A stretch of 64,000 nt of DNA from an uncultured Roseicyclus sp. (GTDB lineage: Bacteria > Pseudomonadota > Alphaproteobacteria > Rhodobacterales > Rhodobacteraceae), in contig CANMRT010000001.1 in assembly GCA_947500415.1 (NCBI GenBank), positions 146,982-210,981 of the forward strand, written 5' to 3'. Shown here one piece after another: positions 35,817-45,505 of the stretch. Position 1 is the stretch's first letter. Every line of letters begins with the position of its first letter. The position numbers and the translations under genes are program-made. The notes beneath the pieces are model-generated. The model ran no database searches. It was given only the letters and a program-made list of their open reading frames with translations, and was not told the origin of the DNA.

Positions 35817-36970
35817 CACGCGGCCACCTTTCTGATCCACTGGTCGATGCCGACCGCCAAAATGATGAGCGTGCCGATCAACATGAAGGTCCATTGCGGG
35901 TTCACACCAGCCATCCCGAGGCCCAGCATGAAGACCCCCACGATGAGTGCCCCAAAAAACGCCCCCCAGATGGAGCCGCGCCCCCCGAACAGGGAAATGC
36001 CGCCGATCACCACGGCTGTGATCGACTCAATATTGCCTTCGATCCCCGTCGACGCACTGGGCGAGACCGAGGCGAACCGCCCAATCAAAGACCATCCCGC
36101 AATTGCGGCAATAAAACCGGCCAGCATATAGACCGACATCAGCGTGCGCTTGACGTTGACACCGGCAAGCTCGGCGGCTTCCGGATCATCGCCCACCGCG
36201 TAGACATGTCGACCCCACGCGGTGGAGCGCAGCATGTAGGCCAGAATAAAGGTGAGCAGGATCAAGGTCAGCACGCCGTAAGTGATCTTGGTCTGCCAGA
36301 TCAGATCCAGCAGGAATTGGTCGGTATCGTTGGGCCGCATCCGCTCATAAACATTGCCGCGCAGGCCATCGATCCAGAGCACCAGCTGCTCGTTAGGCTT
36401 GAGCCCCAGCCATTGCAGCATCGGCGCGTCTTCGCGGATGTCGCGGGCGCGGATCGTCTCGTTACGGGAATAGATGTAGTTGGCCGCCAACACGATCTGC
36501 CACACGCCGAGTGTGGCGATAAAGGGTGGAATCTTGATCCGCGTGACCAGCCACCCCGACAACGCCCCGATGGCTGCACCTGCCGCTAGACCACAGGCCA
36601 CGGCAACGGCTGGCGGGATGCCATAGCGGAACGTGAACTGTCCCATGATGACGGAACAGAACACTGCGATGGCCCCGACCGACAGATCGATCCCGGCCGT
36701 CAGGATCACCAGGGTTTGTGCCAGCGCAAGGATACCCACGATCTGGATCTGTTGGAACACCAGAGTCATCTGCGGCAGGAACCGAGGGCCAAGCCAGCCC
36801 GTGAAGATCATGATTGCGCATCCCAACACGATCAGGGGCACGAGCGACGGCGTTTTGTGGAGCGCACTTTGGAAGCGCATCAGCAGGGACTTATTGTCGA
36901 GTTCAAAGCTTGCAACGCTTTGCTCTGCGCCTTTCAAGCCATCTTCAAAATTGTCGGAACGCTCCGTCAT
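35816..36970 (-). CDS. frcC: Sugar ABC transporter permease (FrcC/RbsC-like)
   Basis: A 384-residue inner-membrane permease of the ribose/fructose type. About 8-10 helices are visible. The LVILTAGIDLSVGAIAVF and GGISLFGGRGSIWGAFFGALIVG segments are hallmarks of this permease group. A longer periplasmic loop (about residues 170-225, DAPMLQWLGLKPNEQLVLW) resembles the FrcC subgroup. ATG 36970. It is co-directional with the binding protein and the ATPase. Confidence 0.88.
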   Translation of the reverse strand: MTERSDNFEDGLKGAEQSVASFELDNKSLLMRFQSALHKTPSLVPLIVLGCAIMIFTGWLGPRFLPQMTLVFQQIQIVGILALAQTLVILTAGIDLSVGAIAVFCSVIMGQFTFRYGIPPAVAVACGLAAGAAIGALSGWLVTRIKIPPFIATLGVWQIVLAANYIYSRNETIRARDIREDAPMLQWLGLKPNEQLVLWIDGLRGNVYERMRPNDTDQFLLDLIWQTKITYGVLTLILLTFILAYMLRSTAWGRHVYAVGDDPEAAELAGVNVKRTLMSVYMLAGFIAAIAGWSLIGRFASVSPSASTGIEGNIESITAVVIGGISLFGGRGSIWGAFFGALIVGVFMLGLGMAGVNPQWTFMLIGTLIILAVGIDQWIRKVAA

Positions 36971-37013
36971 TTTTTTTGCCCCTGTCTTCCATCAGTCGCG
37001 GTCGAGATTTTCA

Positions 37014-37037
37014 AAGGGCGGACCTTGGCCCGCCCTT
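37014..37037 (-). other. Intercistronic hairpin between sugar-binding protein and permease
   Basis: An 8-bp inverted repeat AAGGGCGG / CCGCCCTT with an 8-base loop lies between the binding-protein stop and the permease start. It is probably an mRNA-stability or attenuation hairpin that keeps binding-protein levels above permease levels. Confidence 0.5.
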
Positions 37038-37074
37038 CTTCTAGCATAATGTTGGGCGTTTAACCCGGCTCAAA

Positions 37075-38094
37075 TCAGCCCCAGCAGAGGTCGGCGCCTT
37101 CCTCGACCGAAATGCTGTCGACACCGTCGACGGGTTCGGCTGCCACAAGCGCTACACCGGTGTCGAAGAAGTCGAGGCCGGGGGTGTTTTCCGGCAGCGT
37201 CCCGTCTTCGGCGAAGGCTGCAATGGCTTCAATGCCAAGCGACGCCATCAGCAGCGGGTATTGCTGCGACGTGGCGCCGATCACGCCATCCGCAACGTCG
37301 GCAACACCGGGACAGCCCCCGTCAACCGAGACGATCAGCACGTCATCCTGACGGCCGACGGCTACAAGTGCCTCATATGCACCGGCAGCAGCGGGCTCAT
37401 TGATGGTGTAGACGACGTTGATGTCTGGGTCTGCGGCAAGGCAGGTTTCCATTGCGGTGCGACCGCCTTCTTCGTTGCCTGCAGTGACTTCGTTGCAGAT
37501 GATCCGCTCATCAGTTTCATCGCCCCACAGGCTGGGATCGACCACGTCGATGCCAAAACCTGTCAAAAAGCCTTGGTCGCGCAACACGCCAACGGTGGGC
37601 TGGCTGATGGCCAGATCAAGCATGGCGATCCGCGCATCGGCGGCAGCGTCGCCCAAAGCACCCGCGGCCCACTGACCGATCAGCTCGCCGGCTGCAAAGT
37701 TGTCGGTCGCAAAGGTCGCGTCGGCGGCATCAATCGGCTCCAACGGCGTGTCGAGCGCGATCACAAGGATGCCTGCGGCGCGCGCTTCTTCCACGGCGGG
37801 AACGATTGCGGCGGTGTCGGATGCGGTGATCAAGATGCCGGATGCGCCATTCGCGATGCAGGTTTCAATCGCAGCAACCTGGGCTTCGTTGTCGCCGTCC
37901 ACCTGACCGGCGTAGGAATTCAAAGTGATGCCCAATTCGGCTGCAGCGGCCTCCGCGCCCTGACGCATCATTACGAAAAATGGGTTGGTGTCGGTCTTTG
38001 TGATAAGGCAGGCGGATACGCCGTGCCCGTCCGCCATCGCCGCACCCGTTGTCGCAACGGTAGCCAGCGCAGTGCCGATCAGTAGCTTTTTCAT
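37075..38094 (-). CDS. frcB: Sugar ABC transporter substrate-binding protein (FrcB-like)
   Basis: A 339-residue periplasmic binding protein of the ribose/galactose (Peripla_BP_4) type. The signal peptide [23 protein letters not shown] is followed by [16 protein letters not shown], the standard first strand. [23 protein letters not shown] and [17 protein letters not shown] are ligand-contacting segments. The start was set at ATG 38094 with GGGAGGA upstream; the longer frame adds residues with no signal peptide. It is divergent from the ROK regulator. Fructose is the best guess by similarity to FrcB; other hexoses are possible. Confidence 0.88.
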   Translation of the reverse strand: MKKLLIGTALATVATTGAAMADGHGVSACLITKTDTNPFFVMMRQGAEAAAAELGITLNSYAGQVDGDNEAQVAAIETCIANGASGILITASDTAAIVPAVEEARAAGILVIALDTPLEPIDAADATFATDNFAAGELIGQWAAGALGDAAADARIAMLDLAISQPTVGVLRDQGFLTGFGIDVVDPSLWGDETDERIICNEVTAGNEEGGRTAMETCLAADPDINVVYTINEPAAAGAYEALVAVGRQDDVLIVSVDGGCPGVADVADGVIGATSQQYPLLMASLGIEAIAAFAEDGTLPENTPGLDFFDTGVALVAAEPVDGVDSISVEEGADLCWG

Positions 38095-38196
38095 GGTGTC
38101 CTCCCAAGACAGATTTCCGGCAGCTGTGCGCCGCCTAATCAGCGATCCCTCCTCAGGTCGCTTGCCTCCAAAAGTCACGATTCGAGCGGGCCTGTC

Positions 38197-38225
38197 AATT
38201 AATTAGTTAACTTTCTTTATTAAAG
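38197..38225. promoter_or_regulatory. A/T-rich palindromic operator region between frcB and the ROK gene
   Basis: Three adjacent palindromes lie in the divergent spacer: AATTAATT (38197-38204), AGTTAACT (38205-38212) and CTTTA-T-TAAAG (38215-38225). The A/T content contrasts with the GC-rich surroundings. This is a likely binding site for the ROK regulator. Confidence 0.55.
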
Positions 38226-38272
38226 AGAATCCGCTAGGATGATGCGCGGAAAGGAGGCATTAGTAGTCGCCA

Positions 38273-39439
38273 ATGGAAGACGGATTGGTCAGATCGCTCA
38301 GCTTCGGGTTGAGCCAACGTGGTGTGCGTGACCACAATGAACGGCTTTTGCTGTCGCTGATCCAACGTCACGGTGGGATGCCGGGCAGCGACTTGTCGCG
38401 GCGCGCCGGATTATCCCCGCCCACAGTGTCTAGCATTTTGCGCAGGCTCGAGTCTGAGGGTCTCGTGCGGCGCGGCGACCCGGTGCGCGGCAAGGTTGGA
38501 AAGCCATCAATCCCAATGCATCTGGATCCAGAAGGTGCGTTTTCGTTTGGCCTCGAGATAGGGCGACGCTCGGCAGAACTCGTATTGATCGATTTTACCG
38601 GCACTGTGCGTCACGAGAGAAACCTCACCTACATGCGTCCGACGCCTGCCGACATCTTTGCCTTTGTCGAGGATGGCGTGCACGGCATCAGCTCTGAAAT
38701 GAGCGGCGCGCATCGACAAAGAATATGTGGGTTCGGCGCGGCCGCTGCGTTCGAACTTTGGAACGCACAAGACGTCAGCCCAGGTGGTGTTTTTGCGGAT
38801 TGGCAAAATGTAGACCTAATAGGCCAACTGGAGGATCGGATCGACCTCCCCGTTCTGCGGCTCAACGACGCCACCGCTGCATGTCAGGCGGAACACACCT
38901 ACGGACGCGGCAAAGAGTTCCAGGACTACGCGTACTTCTTCGTTGGGGCCTACATCGGCGGTGGAATTGCGCTCGACAACGCGGTCTACGAGGGGCGTCA
39001 AGGCAATGCCGGCGCATTGGGTTCGCTGCGCAGCATCGGACCCAACGGTGAAAGCATGCAATTGGTCGACATGGCCTCAATCCACCAATTGGAGCGACGC
39101 CTGCACGAGGTCGACATGGACCCACGGCAGCTTTGGACCGACCCTGAAAGCTGGCGCAAGTTAACACGCTACGTTGATCCCTGGCTGGGACAAACCGCAC
39201 AGGAACTGTCCAAAGCGGCCTTGTCTACTTGTTCTGTCATCGATTTTGAGGCGATCCTGATCGACGGGGCCTTCCCAGATCACATTCGCGATGAATTGGT
39301 CGAACGGGTTAGACGCTACGTCGTCACCCAGGATACGCGCGGCCTGATCTGTCCGCGGATCGAAGCAGGCAGCATCGGCAAAAAAGCCCGCGCCATTGGC
39401 GCGGCAGCACGTCCCATCGGAACCCAGTTCTTGCTTTAG
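38273..39439 (+). CDS. ROK-family transcriptional regulator
   Basis: A 388-residue regulator. The N-terminal winged helix-turn-helix is at about residues 20-80 (LSRRAGLSPPTVSSILRRLESEGLV). The ROK sugar-binding domain follows, with FGLEIGRRSAELVLIDFTG and GAYIGGGIALDNAVYEG. The zinc motif CxCGxxGC found in sugar-kinase ROK proteins is absent, as in many regulators of this type, so kinase activity is unlikely. AAGGAGG lies about 15 bases upstream of ATG 38273. It is divergent from the frcBCA-like operon and presumably its repressor. Confidence 0.88.
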   Translation: MEDGLVRSLSFGLSQRGVRDHNERLLLSLIQRHGGMPGSDLSRRAGLSPPTVSSILRRLESEGLVRRGDPVRGKVGKPSIPMHLDPEGAFSFGLEIGRRSAELVLIDFTGTVRHERNLTYMRPTPADIFAFVEDGVHGISSEMSGAHRQRICGFGAAAAFELWNAQDVSPGGVFADWQNVDLIGQLEDRIDLPVLRLNDATAACQAEHTYGRGKEFQDYAYFFVGAYIGGGIALDNAVYEGRQGNAGALGSLRSIGPNGESMQLVDMASIHQLERRLHEVDMDPRQLWTDPESWRKLTRYVDPWLGQTAQELSKAALSTCSVIDFEAILIDGAFPDHIRDELVERVRRYVVTQDTRGLICPRIEAGSIGKKARAIGAAARPIGTQFLL

Positions 39440-39899
39440 CGGAATTTTCCTTCGCTTGGCAGAGTCGTGCGAACTTGCGGTTGCGGTTCGGCGCAGGGTA
39501 AAATCTCAAATTGTTCGAGATCTGGACTAGCTCGCAGCGGGATCTGTTTGGTGTCAGTGTCTCCAAGGTATTGGTTTTCGAATGTGGTAGGTTGGGCTCC
39601 TTGCGGACCTCGGATGCGGTGCGGCAATCCCGTGAAAAGGATGCTGTGCTAGCGTCCAGTGTCTGCGCGACTTTGTAGATGTTGTCGAGTGTGATGTTCT
39701 GCTCTGACCGTTCGACACTGCTTAGATACGTGCGGTCTAGCGCCTCTTTGGCAGCGAGACGCTCCTGAGACCAGCCTCTTTCCGCACGCAGCCTACGCAA
39801 ATTGCGAATTGGACGTCTCGTAACGGGCTTTTCCCTGTACGCTTCACAGATAGTTTCGTGCACTCTAACGGTATTCAATCTACCTGTTTCAAGAGACAT
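39324..39899 (-). pseudogene. XRE-type helix-turn-helix protein, probably frameshifted remnant
   Basis: The frame from ATG 39899 encodes a clear XRE/controller-type helix-turn-helix at about residues 28-88 (LRRLRAERGWSQERLA and RTYLSSVERSEQNITLDNIY). After about residue 90 the sequence loses any pattern and the frame runs into the 3' end of the convergent ROK gene. A second minus-strand frame (39436-39627) starts in a neighbouring frame and stops next to the ROK stop, as would be expected if one gene was split by a frameshift near 39640. It lies in a gene-poor region next to tRNA-Thr, which suits a decayed mobile or restriction-modification element. The full-length 191-residue product is doubtful. 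Confidence 0.45.
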
Positions 39900-40597
39900 T
39901 CGACTTCGTCCATGCGATCTCGAGATGGCCGTCCTGGAGGTGTGCAGTGTTGAAAAATCGTTTTTTGTTTTGGGAGCCTATTTGTTGGAACGGCATCTTT
40001 TTCAGCCCCACTTGAGCCTGGCGCAATCTACACAAGTCAGTGGACACAGGGACATGCTCAACATCTGGCCGATGATGCAAGCATGCTCATCCGACGTATC
40101 AGCTATCGATGCGGTAGTGTTTCGGCGATAAGTGTTTGGTTTTCAGGTCGCGGCTTCACAGTGATTTTTAATGATTTCCGCTACGAGTACGAGGTTGAAA
40201 ACCGTGGCGGACGCTGGGTAGTCACACTCCAATAGCAACATCACTTGGTCACCCTCGGTTGACCGAGCACTATCGAAACAAACTAGACACTTGTGGTTGC
40301 CGTCCAAATGCAACCCCATCGCGATGTCGTCACAATTACGGACAATTCTACGAACTAACTAGGTTTGTGCGTACACTCTCCAGAGCGACAGGCAATGCCC
40401 ACCGAAGATCTAGCGGAACGAAATCGGAAGCAGAATCCGCTCAGGCACCAGTAGACTGTACTTCGTGCAATCTGCGCACCCGGTGCGCTAGCTCAATCTG
40501 ACCGCAGAAAAATCCAGGCGAAGGTGTGCAGAAGGGTGGATAGAAAACCGTTTCAATGTGAAGCGGCCCTGAAATCAAGGTACAAATTGAAAGTTGG
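39900..40597. other. 698-bp stretch with no supportable gene, next to tRNA-Thr
   Basis: Lower in GC than the window average and without a convincing reading frame; a short frame at 40259-40501 has no known motif and no good ribosome site. It lies on the 3' side of the tRNA gene, the side on which tRNA-targeted elements insert. I saw no integrase gene and no second copy of the tRNA 3' end. Confidence 0.45.
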
Positions 40598-40673
40598 TGG
40601 TGCCGCTGAAGGGACTCGAACCCCCGACCCCATCATTACGAATGACGTGCTCTACCATCTGAGCTACAGCGGC
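40598..40673 (-). tRNA. tRNA-Thr (anticodon CGT)
   Basis: A complete cloverleaf on the minus strand. The acceptor stem GCCGCTG/CAGCGGC is perfect. The D arm is GCTC..GAGC, the anticodon loop TTCGTAA gives anticodon CGT, the T arm contains TTCGAGT, and the discriminator A is followed by an encoded CCA. Length 76 bases. Confidence 0.96.
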
Positions 40674-40717
40674 TTATCGGCGGCGCTCATAGCAAGGCGC
40701 GCCGCGGTTGGGTAGTC

Positions 40718-42229
40718 CTAATTTCGCGTTTCGGCGGTGACCTCGGCGTCTCCTGCTGCGTCCTCGACCGTATCGTCAAGGTCGCTCTCTTCCACGGTTT
40801 CGACCGCCTCTTCAACTAACTCGGCCTCCGCCGGTTCGGGGCGTTGCTCTTCAAGCGCGCCCACGATCAGCGGTAACATCTGGGTCGGTCCCGCCAAGGC
40901 GGCTTCGGACTGGCGTACCTCGGACCAATCGAGCGTATCGAAGCTTTCGCAGTTGGCGCAAACCGGGCGCCAGTCTTCGTGGACGTGGCCGCAATTCCCG
41001 CAGACCCACTGGTTTCCGCGTGAGGCCGTGACGGCGCGGGCCAACCAACCGCGCACGACGCGATCCTCTGCCCCTTCACCGCGTTCGATGGCGGCCATCA
41101 AGGTCAACGACCGCGCGGTCGGCGCGCTCTCTGAAAGATCGCCGAGCGCGGTCCGCGCGGCTGGGAAATCCTCTGCCGCGATCTGCAACTCGGCCTCCAG
41201 CATCTTAACTTCGGGATGCCCCTTATGCTTGGCCAAAAGCGGACGGAAACGGCGCAGACGCAGGGCAGGTGTCTCGTCGGGCTCAATGTCCGCGAATGCC
41301 GCTGCCAAATCGGGGTGCGGGGCCTGATCCCAGGCCTTGCGGATGGTTTTTACGGCGTGCCGCTTGTTCCCGGCCTCGGTTGCCAGACGGGCGGACATCA
41401 CGGACGCAGGCACGAGACCCGGCGCCAGACGGCTCGCCTCGGCGACATCACGGGTCGCGGTTGTCACCTGACCGTCGGCCATGGCTTCGCGGGCGTGCGC
41501 AAGTGCAAGAACGGCGTCGCGGCGGCGGTGAAGATCGCGCGGCACGTTGCCGGATTTCAGCGCCTGCGCCAGCGTCCCGCGGGCGCCTTGCCAATCCTCA
41601 TGGCGCGATTGCAGCGAAATCAGCGTTGTCTGCACTTCGGCGTTCTTGGGCCGCAACGCGAGGGCCTTTTCGCCAAGCTTGAGCGCGGTATCCGTATCAC
41701 CCTCGTCCAGCTTCTGTTTCATCAAGCCGCGCACGCCAACGAACCGGGTACGATCATCCTGGACCAGTTCCTTGAACGTCTCAGTCGCCAGTGCCTTGTC
41801 GCCCACCATTTCGGCACCTTGCGCTTTGACGAGGTTGGTCAATTCGGGACGGTTCAGGTATTTGCCCGCGCGATCGGCCTTGCGGATCGCCAAGCGGCCT
41901 TCGCCCGCGGCCAAAGCCATCATGCCCTCGCTCAGGGCCTCAAAACCCTTCCGCTCAGAACGGCGGTCGAAGTAGCGGCTCACGGCGGTTTCGTCGCCGT
42001 TAAGGAAGCGCAGTGTTGCAACTAGCAGCCCTACAATCTTGAATAGGACCCAAACCGCCAGCAGCAGCACCAAAGCCCCAATCACCGCCTTCACGGGCGT
42101 GATGATATATTCGGTGCCCAGGATGATAAGCGTGCCGAGGTTGTCCATCTCGAACAACGCGGTGACACCAAGCGTCAGACCGACGACGATCAGGATGAAC
42201 AGAATGATTTTCAGAAGCGACCAAAGCAT
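40718..42229 (-). CDS. hemY: HemY-like TPR membrane protein
   Basis: A 503-residue HemY N-terminal-domain protein. Two membrane helices lie at about residues 4-26 and 44-66, followed by TPR-like helical repeats through about residue 380. Near residues 404-431 is a zinc-ribbon-like element (WVCGNCGHVHE..WRPVCANCESFD, two CxxC pairs). The acidic C-terminal tail is rich in Glu. HemY proteins are encoded with haem genes but their exact role is not settled; they are not the protoporphyrinogen oxidase also called HemY. It is third in the hemD / mitofilin-like / hemY block, 12 bases after the middle gene. Confidence 0.85.
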   Translation of the reverse strand: MLWSLLKIILFILIVVGLTLGVTALFEMDNLGTLIILGTEYIITPVKAVIGALVLLLAVWVLFKIVGLLVATLRFLNGDETAVSRYFDRRSERKGFEALSEGMMALAAGEGRLAIRKADRAGKYLNRPELTNLVKAQGAEMVGDKALATETFKELVQDDRTRFVGVRGLMKQKLDEGDTDTALKLGEKALALRPKNAEVQTTLISLQSRHEDWQGARGTLAQALKSGNVPRDLHRRRDAVLALAHAREAMADGQVTTATRDVAEASRLAPGLVPASVMSARLATEAGNKRHAVKTIRKAWDQAPHPDLAAAFADIEPDETPALRLRRFRPLLAKHKGHPEVKMLEAELQIAAEDFPAARTALGDLSESAPTARSLTLMAAIERGEGAEDRVVRGWLARAVTASRGNQWVCGNCGHVHEDWRPVCANCESFDTLDWSEVRQSEAALAGPTQMLPLIVGALEEQRPEPAEAELVEEAVETVEESDLDDTVEDAAGDAEVTAETRN

Positions 42230-42241
42230 GTCCCGCTCTCC

Positions 42242-43591
42242 TTAGTTGTCGAGCGTGGCGGCAAGCTCCGCCAAGGCTGCATCCGCATCGGCACGGGTCT
42301 GGACCTGGGCCACCCAATCGGCCAGCACCGACTGTGCGCCTTCCGGCAACGCTTCTATCTCGGACAGCGCAGTGGCCAGGTCTCCGGCTTCAACAGCGGC
42401 ACCCACACGGCTCAGCACCGCATCAGGGTCATCACCTTCGCGCGGCACGACGGAGCGCCCACCGAGCTGGTTCTGCAAGAACGCGCTGAGGCCACCCATA
42501 ACACCTTCATCGGCGGTCTCGCGGTTGGCCTGAGCCAATGCTGCACGCGCGGCGGCGGGGTAGCTGGCTTGCAAGTCTTCCAAGGTCGGGACACCGGTTT
42601 CGGCCGCAGCTTGCAAAGCGTCGGGTACTTCAATCGACATGTCGCCCAACGCGTCTGCAAACGGGCCGCCCGCGGCCATCGCAATTTGCACGCGGCTCAG
42701 CGCGGCCTGCGATTGAGTGGCCGCAGCTGTTTCCTGGGCTTGGCTCTGCGCCTCGGCAATCGCGGCCTGAGCGGCGTCCGAGGCTGCCTGCAGCTCCGCG
42801 GCCGCTGCGGCTTGTGCGGCCTCGGCCGCTGCAACCGCTTCGGCAGCGGCGCTGCGCTCTTCATTCAGGCGCGCTTCGAGGGCTTCGACAGCGGCGGCCA
42901 TGGCGGCGCTGTCCTCGTCCACCTCGCCGGTGAAGACGGGGCGTTCCTCGAGGGCCACGACCCGACCTGCCAGCGCTTCGACAGCGCTGCTTACTCCAGC
43001 GATGTCTTCGGACACACCAGCGATGGCCGTTTCGACGCCAGAAAGATCCACTTCCGGTGCTGCGGGCGGCTCAATCGCGGCAAGCGCTGCGATCTGTTCC
43101 TCAAGGACAGAGATTGTGCCTTGCTGCGCCTCGATCTGCTCAAGGGCCGCGGTCAACGCGGGGTCCGTCTCAGGCGCATCATTTCCGCCAAGCCCAAAGT
43201 AAGCCGCCCCATAACCCAAGGCCGCCGCCACAACACCACCAATCAAAAGCGGACCGAAGCCGGGTCCGGTCCGCTCGACCACGCGTTCGACCGGCGCGGG
43301 AGCAGGCTCTGGCGAAACCGTATCCGCCTCGGTCCCTTCAACGATTTCGGTCTGTGAGGGGTCATCGTCGGCACTTTCGGCGGCGGTCGTATCGCCCGGC
43401 TCAATCGTGACACGGCTGCCCGCCTCAGGCTCTGCGGCCACGGCATCTTCGCCAAGTGTGTCGTCGCCAAGCAGGACAGTATCGCCACCCAGCTCGCCAG
43501 CTGGCGTGTCTGCGTCCGGCGAAACACTCTCTTCGGCTTCAGATTTCTGCGATTTCCGACTGCCCGAACGGGAGGACGTTTGCTTCGCCAT
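42242..43591 (-). CDS. Mitofilin-like inner-membrane protein (COG4223)
   Basis: A 449-residue protein with an acidic, Ser/Glu-rich cytoplasmic N-terminus, a single membrane helix at about residues 117-137 (GFGPLLIGGVVAAALGYGAAYFG), a long Ala/Glu-rich coiled coil (about 145-300), and a conserved C-terminal helical region (SRVQIAMAAGGPFADALGDM to the end) like the mitofilin signature of Mic60 relatives in alphaproteobacteria. Alphaproteobacterial homologues between hemD and hemY are thought to shape or tether the membrane. The order and spacing here match that block. Confidence 0.82.
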   Translation of the reverse strand: MAKQTSSRSGSRKSQKSEAEESVSPDADTPAGELGGDTVLLGDDTLGEDAVAAEPEAGSRVTIEPGDTTAAESADDDPSQTEIVEGTEADTVSPEPAPAPVERVVERTGPGFGPLLIGGVVAAALGYGAAYFGLGGNDAPETDPALTAALEQIEAQQGTISVLEEQIAALAAIEPPAAPEVDLSGVETAIAGVSEDIAGVSSAVEALAGRVVALEERPVFTGEVDEDSAAMAAAVEALEARLNEERSAAAEAVAAAEAAQAAAAAELQAASDAAQAAIAEAQSQAQETAAATQSQAALSRVQIAMAAGGPFADALGDMSIEVPDALQAAAETGVPTLEDLQASYPAAARAALAQANRETADEGVMGGLSAFLQNQLGGRSVVPREGDDPDAVLSRVGAAVEAGDLATALSEIEALPEGAQSVLADWVAQVQTRADADAALAELAATLDN

Positions 43592-43692
43592 ATTCTGAGG
43601 CCCCTCATCTCTGTAATTTTCAGACTGCCAACGTATCGTGACAGGGGCGCCGAGTCAGCCCGGTCCAAACTGTCACGACGCCGCCACGGCTT

Positions 43693-44388
43693 CTAGGGGG
43701 AATTCCGCCGCATTCCAAACGGTTCCACGGCTTTGCGCATTTCTTCCCCGTTGGGCTGTGAAATCACACGCACCATGGGATGGAACCGCGTTGGCAGAGC
43801 GTCCTTCGCCGCCTTGCTCATCGCCAAAATGACCGCATTTTCAGGTAGTTGAGGGGCAGCCTCCGCAAACAGTGCTGCACTGCGTGGTGAAAAAAGTGGC
43901 GCTACAAAATTGCTTTGCTCAAGAGCCGCATGAAACCGCGCATCCGGAGCCACGGCACGCTGATCGTAAGCTGCAATCCCACGTGCATCGACACCCGCCG
44001 CACGCAACCGACCGACCACACCGCCGCGCGTGTGGGTGCCATGGACATGCAAAAGCGCGCCGTGAGGTCGCCGCTCAATAAGGCTCGTCACCAACCCATC
44101 AGCGTCCGGTCCAACCATTTCCGCATCGAAACCTGCACCGCGCGCCGCCTCCGCCGTGCGCGGCCCGACGCAATAGGCGGGCAGGGGGGCTGGGGGCAAA
44201 AAGGGTACAGCATTTTCCGAGGTCAGGATCACGCCCGCGATGTCATCCAGCGAAACCGTCTCACCGGTCGCAACGATCTCCATCAGCGGCGAAATCACCA
44301 CGTCGAACCCCTGCAATCCTTCCGCGAAACGCTCGGACGCGGCCCTTGGGCGGGTCAGGAGAAGGGTGGGGGGTGAGTGGACAGCCAT
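43693..44388 (-). CDS. hemD: Uroporphyrinogen-III synthase
   Basis: A 231-residue enzyme that closes and inverts hydroxymethylbilane to uroporphyrinogen III in the tetrapyrrole pathway. It begins [20 protein letters not shown], the usual first strand, and has [14 protein letters not shown] and [10 protein letters not shown] near the cleft. The C-terminus has [16 protein letters not shown] and [13 protein letters not shown], matching the typical SP/S-x-A-A pattern. The start was moved to ATG 44388; the longer frame to 44538 would overlap the divergent tsaD gene. Confidence 0.88.
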   Translation of the reverse strand: MAVHSPPTLLLTRPRAASERFAEGLQGFDVVISPLMEIVATGETVSLDDIAGVILTSENAVPFLPPAPLPAYCVGPRTAEAARGAGFDAEMVGPDADGLVTSLIERRPHGALLHVHGTHTRGGVVGRLRAAGVDARGIAAYDQRAVAPDARFHAALEQSNFVAPLFSPRSAALFAEAAPQLPENAVILAMSKAAKDALPTRFHPMVRVISQPNGEEMRKAVEPFGMRRNSP

Positions 44389-44440
44389 GGACCACGGTGT
44401 TACCCCGCCAAGGCTTGGCAGACAACGGCAGCGCGCGCCC

Positions 44441-45505
44441 ATGACCCTGACGATCCTTGGCATCGAAAGCTCCTGCGACGACACCGCCACCGCTGTGCTG
44501 CGTGGATCGGGTGATGCACCTGTGATCCTGTCCAACACCGTCCGCTCGCAAACGGACCTGCATGCGGCCTACGGCGGTGTCGTGCCCGAGATTGCCGCGC
44601 GCGCCCATGCTGAGACACTTGATCTGATGGTCGAACATGCGTTGGAGCAGGCTGATGTGATGCTGCCCGAGATCGACGCCATTGCGGTCACCGCAGGACC
44701 CGGCCTGATCGGCGGCGTCCTCTCGGGTGTCATGGCCGCAAAGGGCCTCGCCATGGGGCTTGGCAAACCGCTGATCGGCGTGAACCACCTCGCAGGCCAC
44801 GCCCTGACACCGCGTCTGACAGACGGCGTGGCGTTTCCCTATCTGCTTTTGCTCGTTTCTGGCGGCCACTGCCAGTTCCTGCGTGTCGACGGCCCAGAAG
44901 CCTTCACGCGCCTTGGCGGCACAATCGACGACGCGCCGGGCGAGGCCTTCGACAAGGTCGCCCGCCTGCTTGGTCTGCCGCAACCCGGCGGCCCTTCGGT
45001 TGAAGAGGCGGCACTTTATGGCAACCCGAGCCGTTTCAAACTGCCCCGCCCACTTCTGGATCGCCCCGGATGCGACCTCAGCTTCTCGGGCCTGAAGACC
45101 GCAGTCCTGCGCGCGCGTGATGACATGGTGGCCACGCAAGGCGGTATGAGCGAACAGGACCGCTCCGACCTCTGCGCCTCTTTCCAGATGGCGGTCGCCG
45201 ATGTGCTGGCCGAAAAGTCCCGCCGCGCCTTGGCCGATGCGCAGGTCACCGCCTTCGCGGTTGCCGGTGGCGTCGCCGCCAATAAGACCCTGCGCGCCAA
45301 ACTTGAGGCTGTCACGGACCTCCCCTTCATCGCCCCTCCGCTCGCGCTTTGCACCGACAATGCCGCGATGATCGCCTATGTGGGAATGCTGGCATTTGAG
45401 GCCGGGCGCACTGACGACATGAGCCTCAGGGCCCGCCCTCGCTGGCCGCTGGATGTGGATGCAGCCCCGATGATCGGCTCCGGCAAAAAGGGAGCCAAGG
45501 CATGA
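44441..45505 (+). CDS. tsaD: tRNA N6-threonylcarbamoyladenosine (t6A37) synthase catalytic subunit
   Basis: A 354-residue Kae1/TsaD protein that moves threonylcarbamoyl to A37 of ANN-decoding tRNAs. It starts [19 protein letters not shown], the ASKHA fold's first strand. The metal-binding His pair is in NHLAGH (His116 and His120), followed by [20 protein letters not shown] and [10 protein letters not shown]. The start was set at ATG 44441; the long frame from 44240 has no ribosome site and overlaps hemD. It overlaps gpsA by ATGA. Confidence 0.96.
   Translation: MTLTILGIESSCDDTATAVLRGSGDAPVILSNTVRSQTDLHAAYGGVVPEIAARAHAETLDLMVEHALEQADVMLPEIDAIAVTAGPGLIGGVLSGVMAAKGLAMGLGKPLIGVNHLAGHALTPRLTDGVAFPYLLLLVSGGHCQFLRVDGPEAFTRLGGTIDDAPGEAFDKVARLLGLPQPGGPSVEEAALYGNPSRFKLPRPLLDRPGCDLSFSGLKTAVLRARDDMVATQGGMSEQDRSDLCASFQMAVADVLAEKSRRALADAQVTAFAVAGGVAANKTLRAKLEAVTDLPFIAPPLALCTDNAAMIAYVGMLAFEAGRTDDMSLRARPRWPLDVDAAPMIGSGKKGAKA

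Noticed and set aside
39324..39899. A complete 191-residue regulator
   Set aside because: Only the N-terminal helix-turn-helix looks real. The rest is patternless and overlaps the convergent ROK gene, so it is listed as a probable remnant.
40598..40673. tRNA-Thr as a proven attachment site of the polyketide region
   Set aside because: No integrase gene and no duplicated tRNA 3' end were found, and the intact sugar-import operon lies between the tRNA and the cluster.
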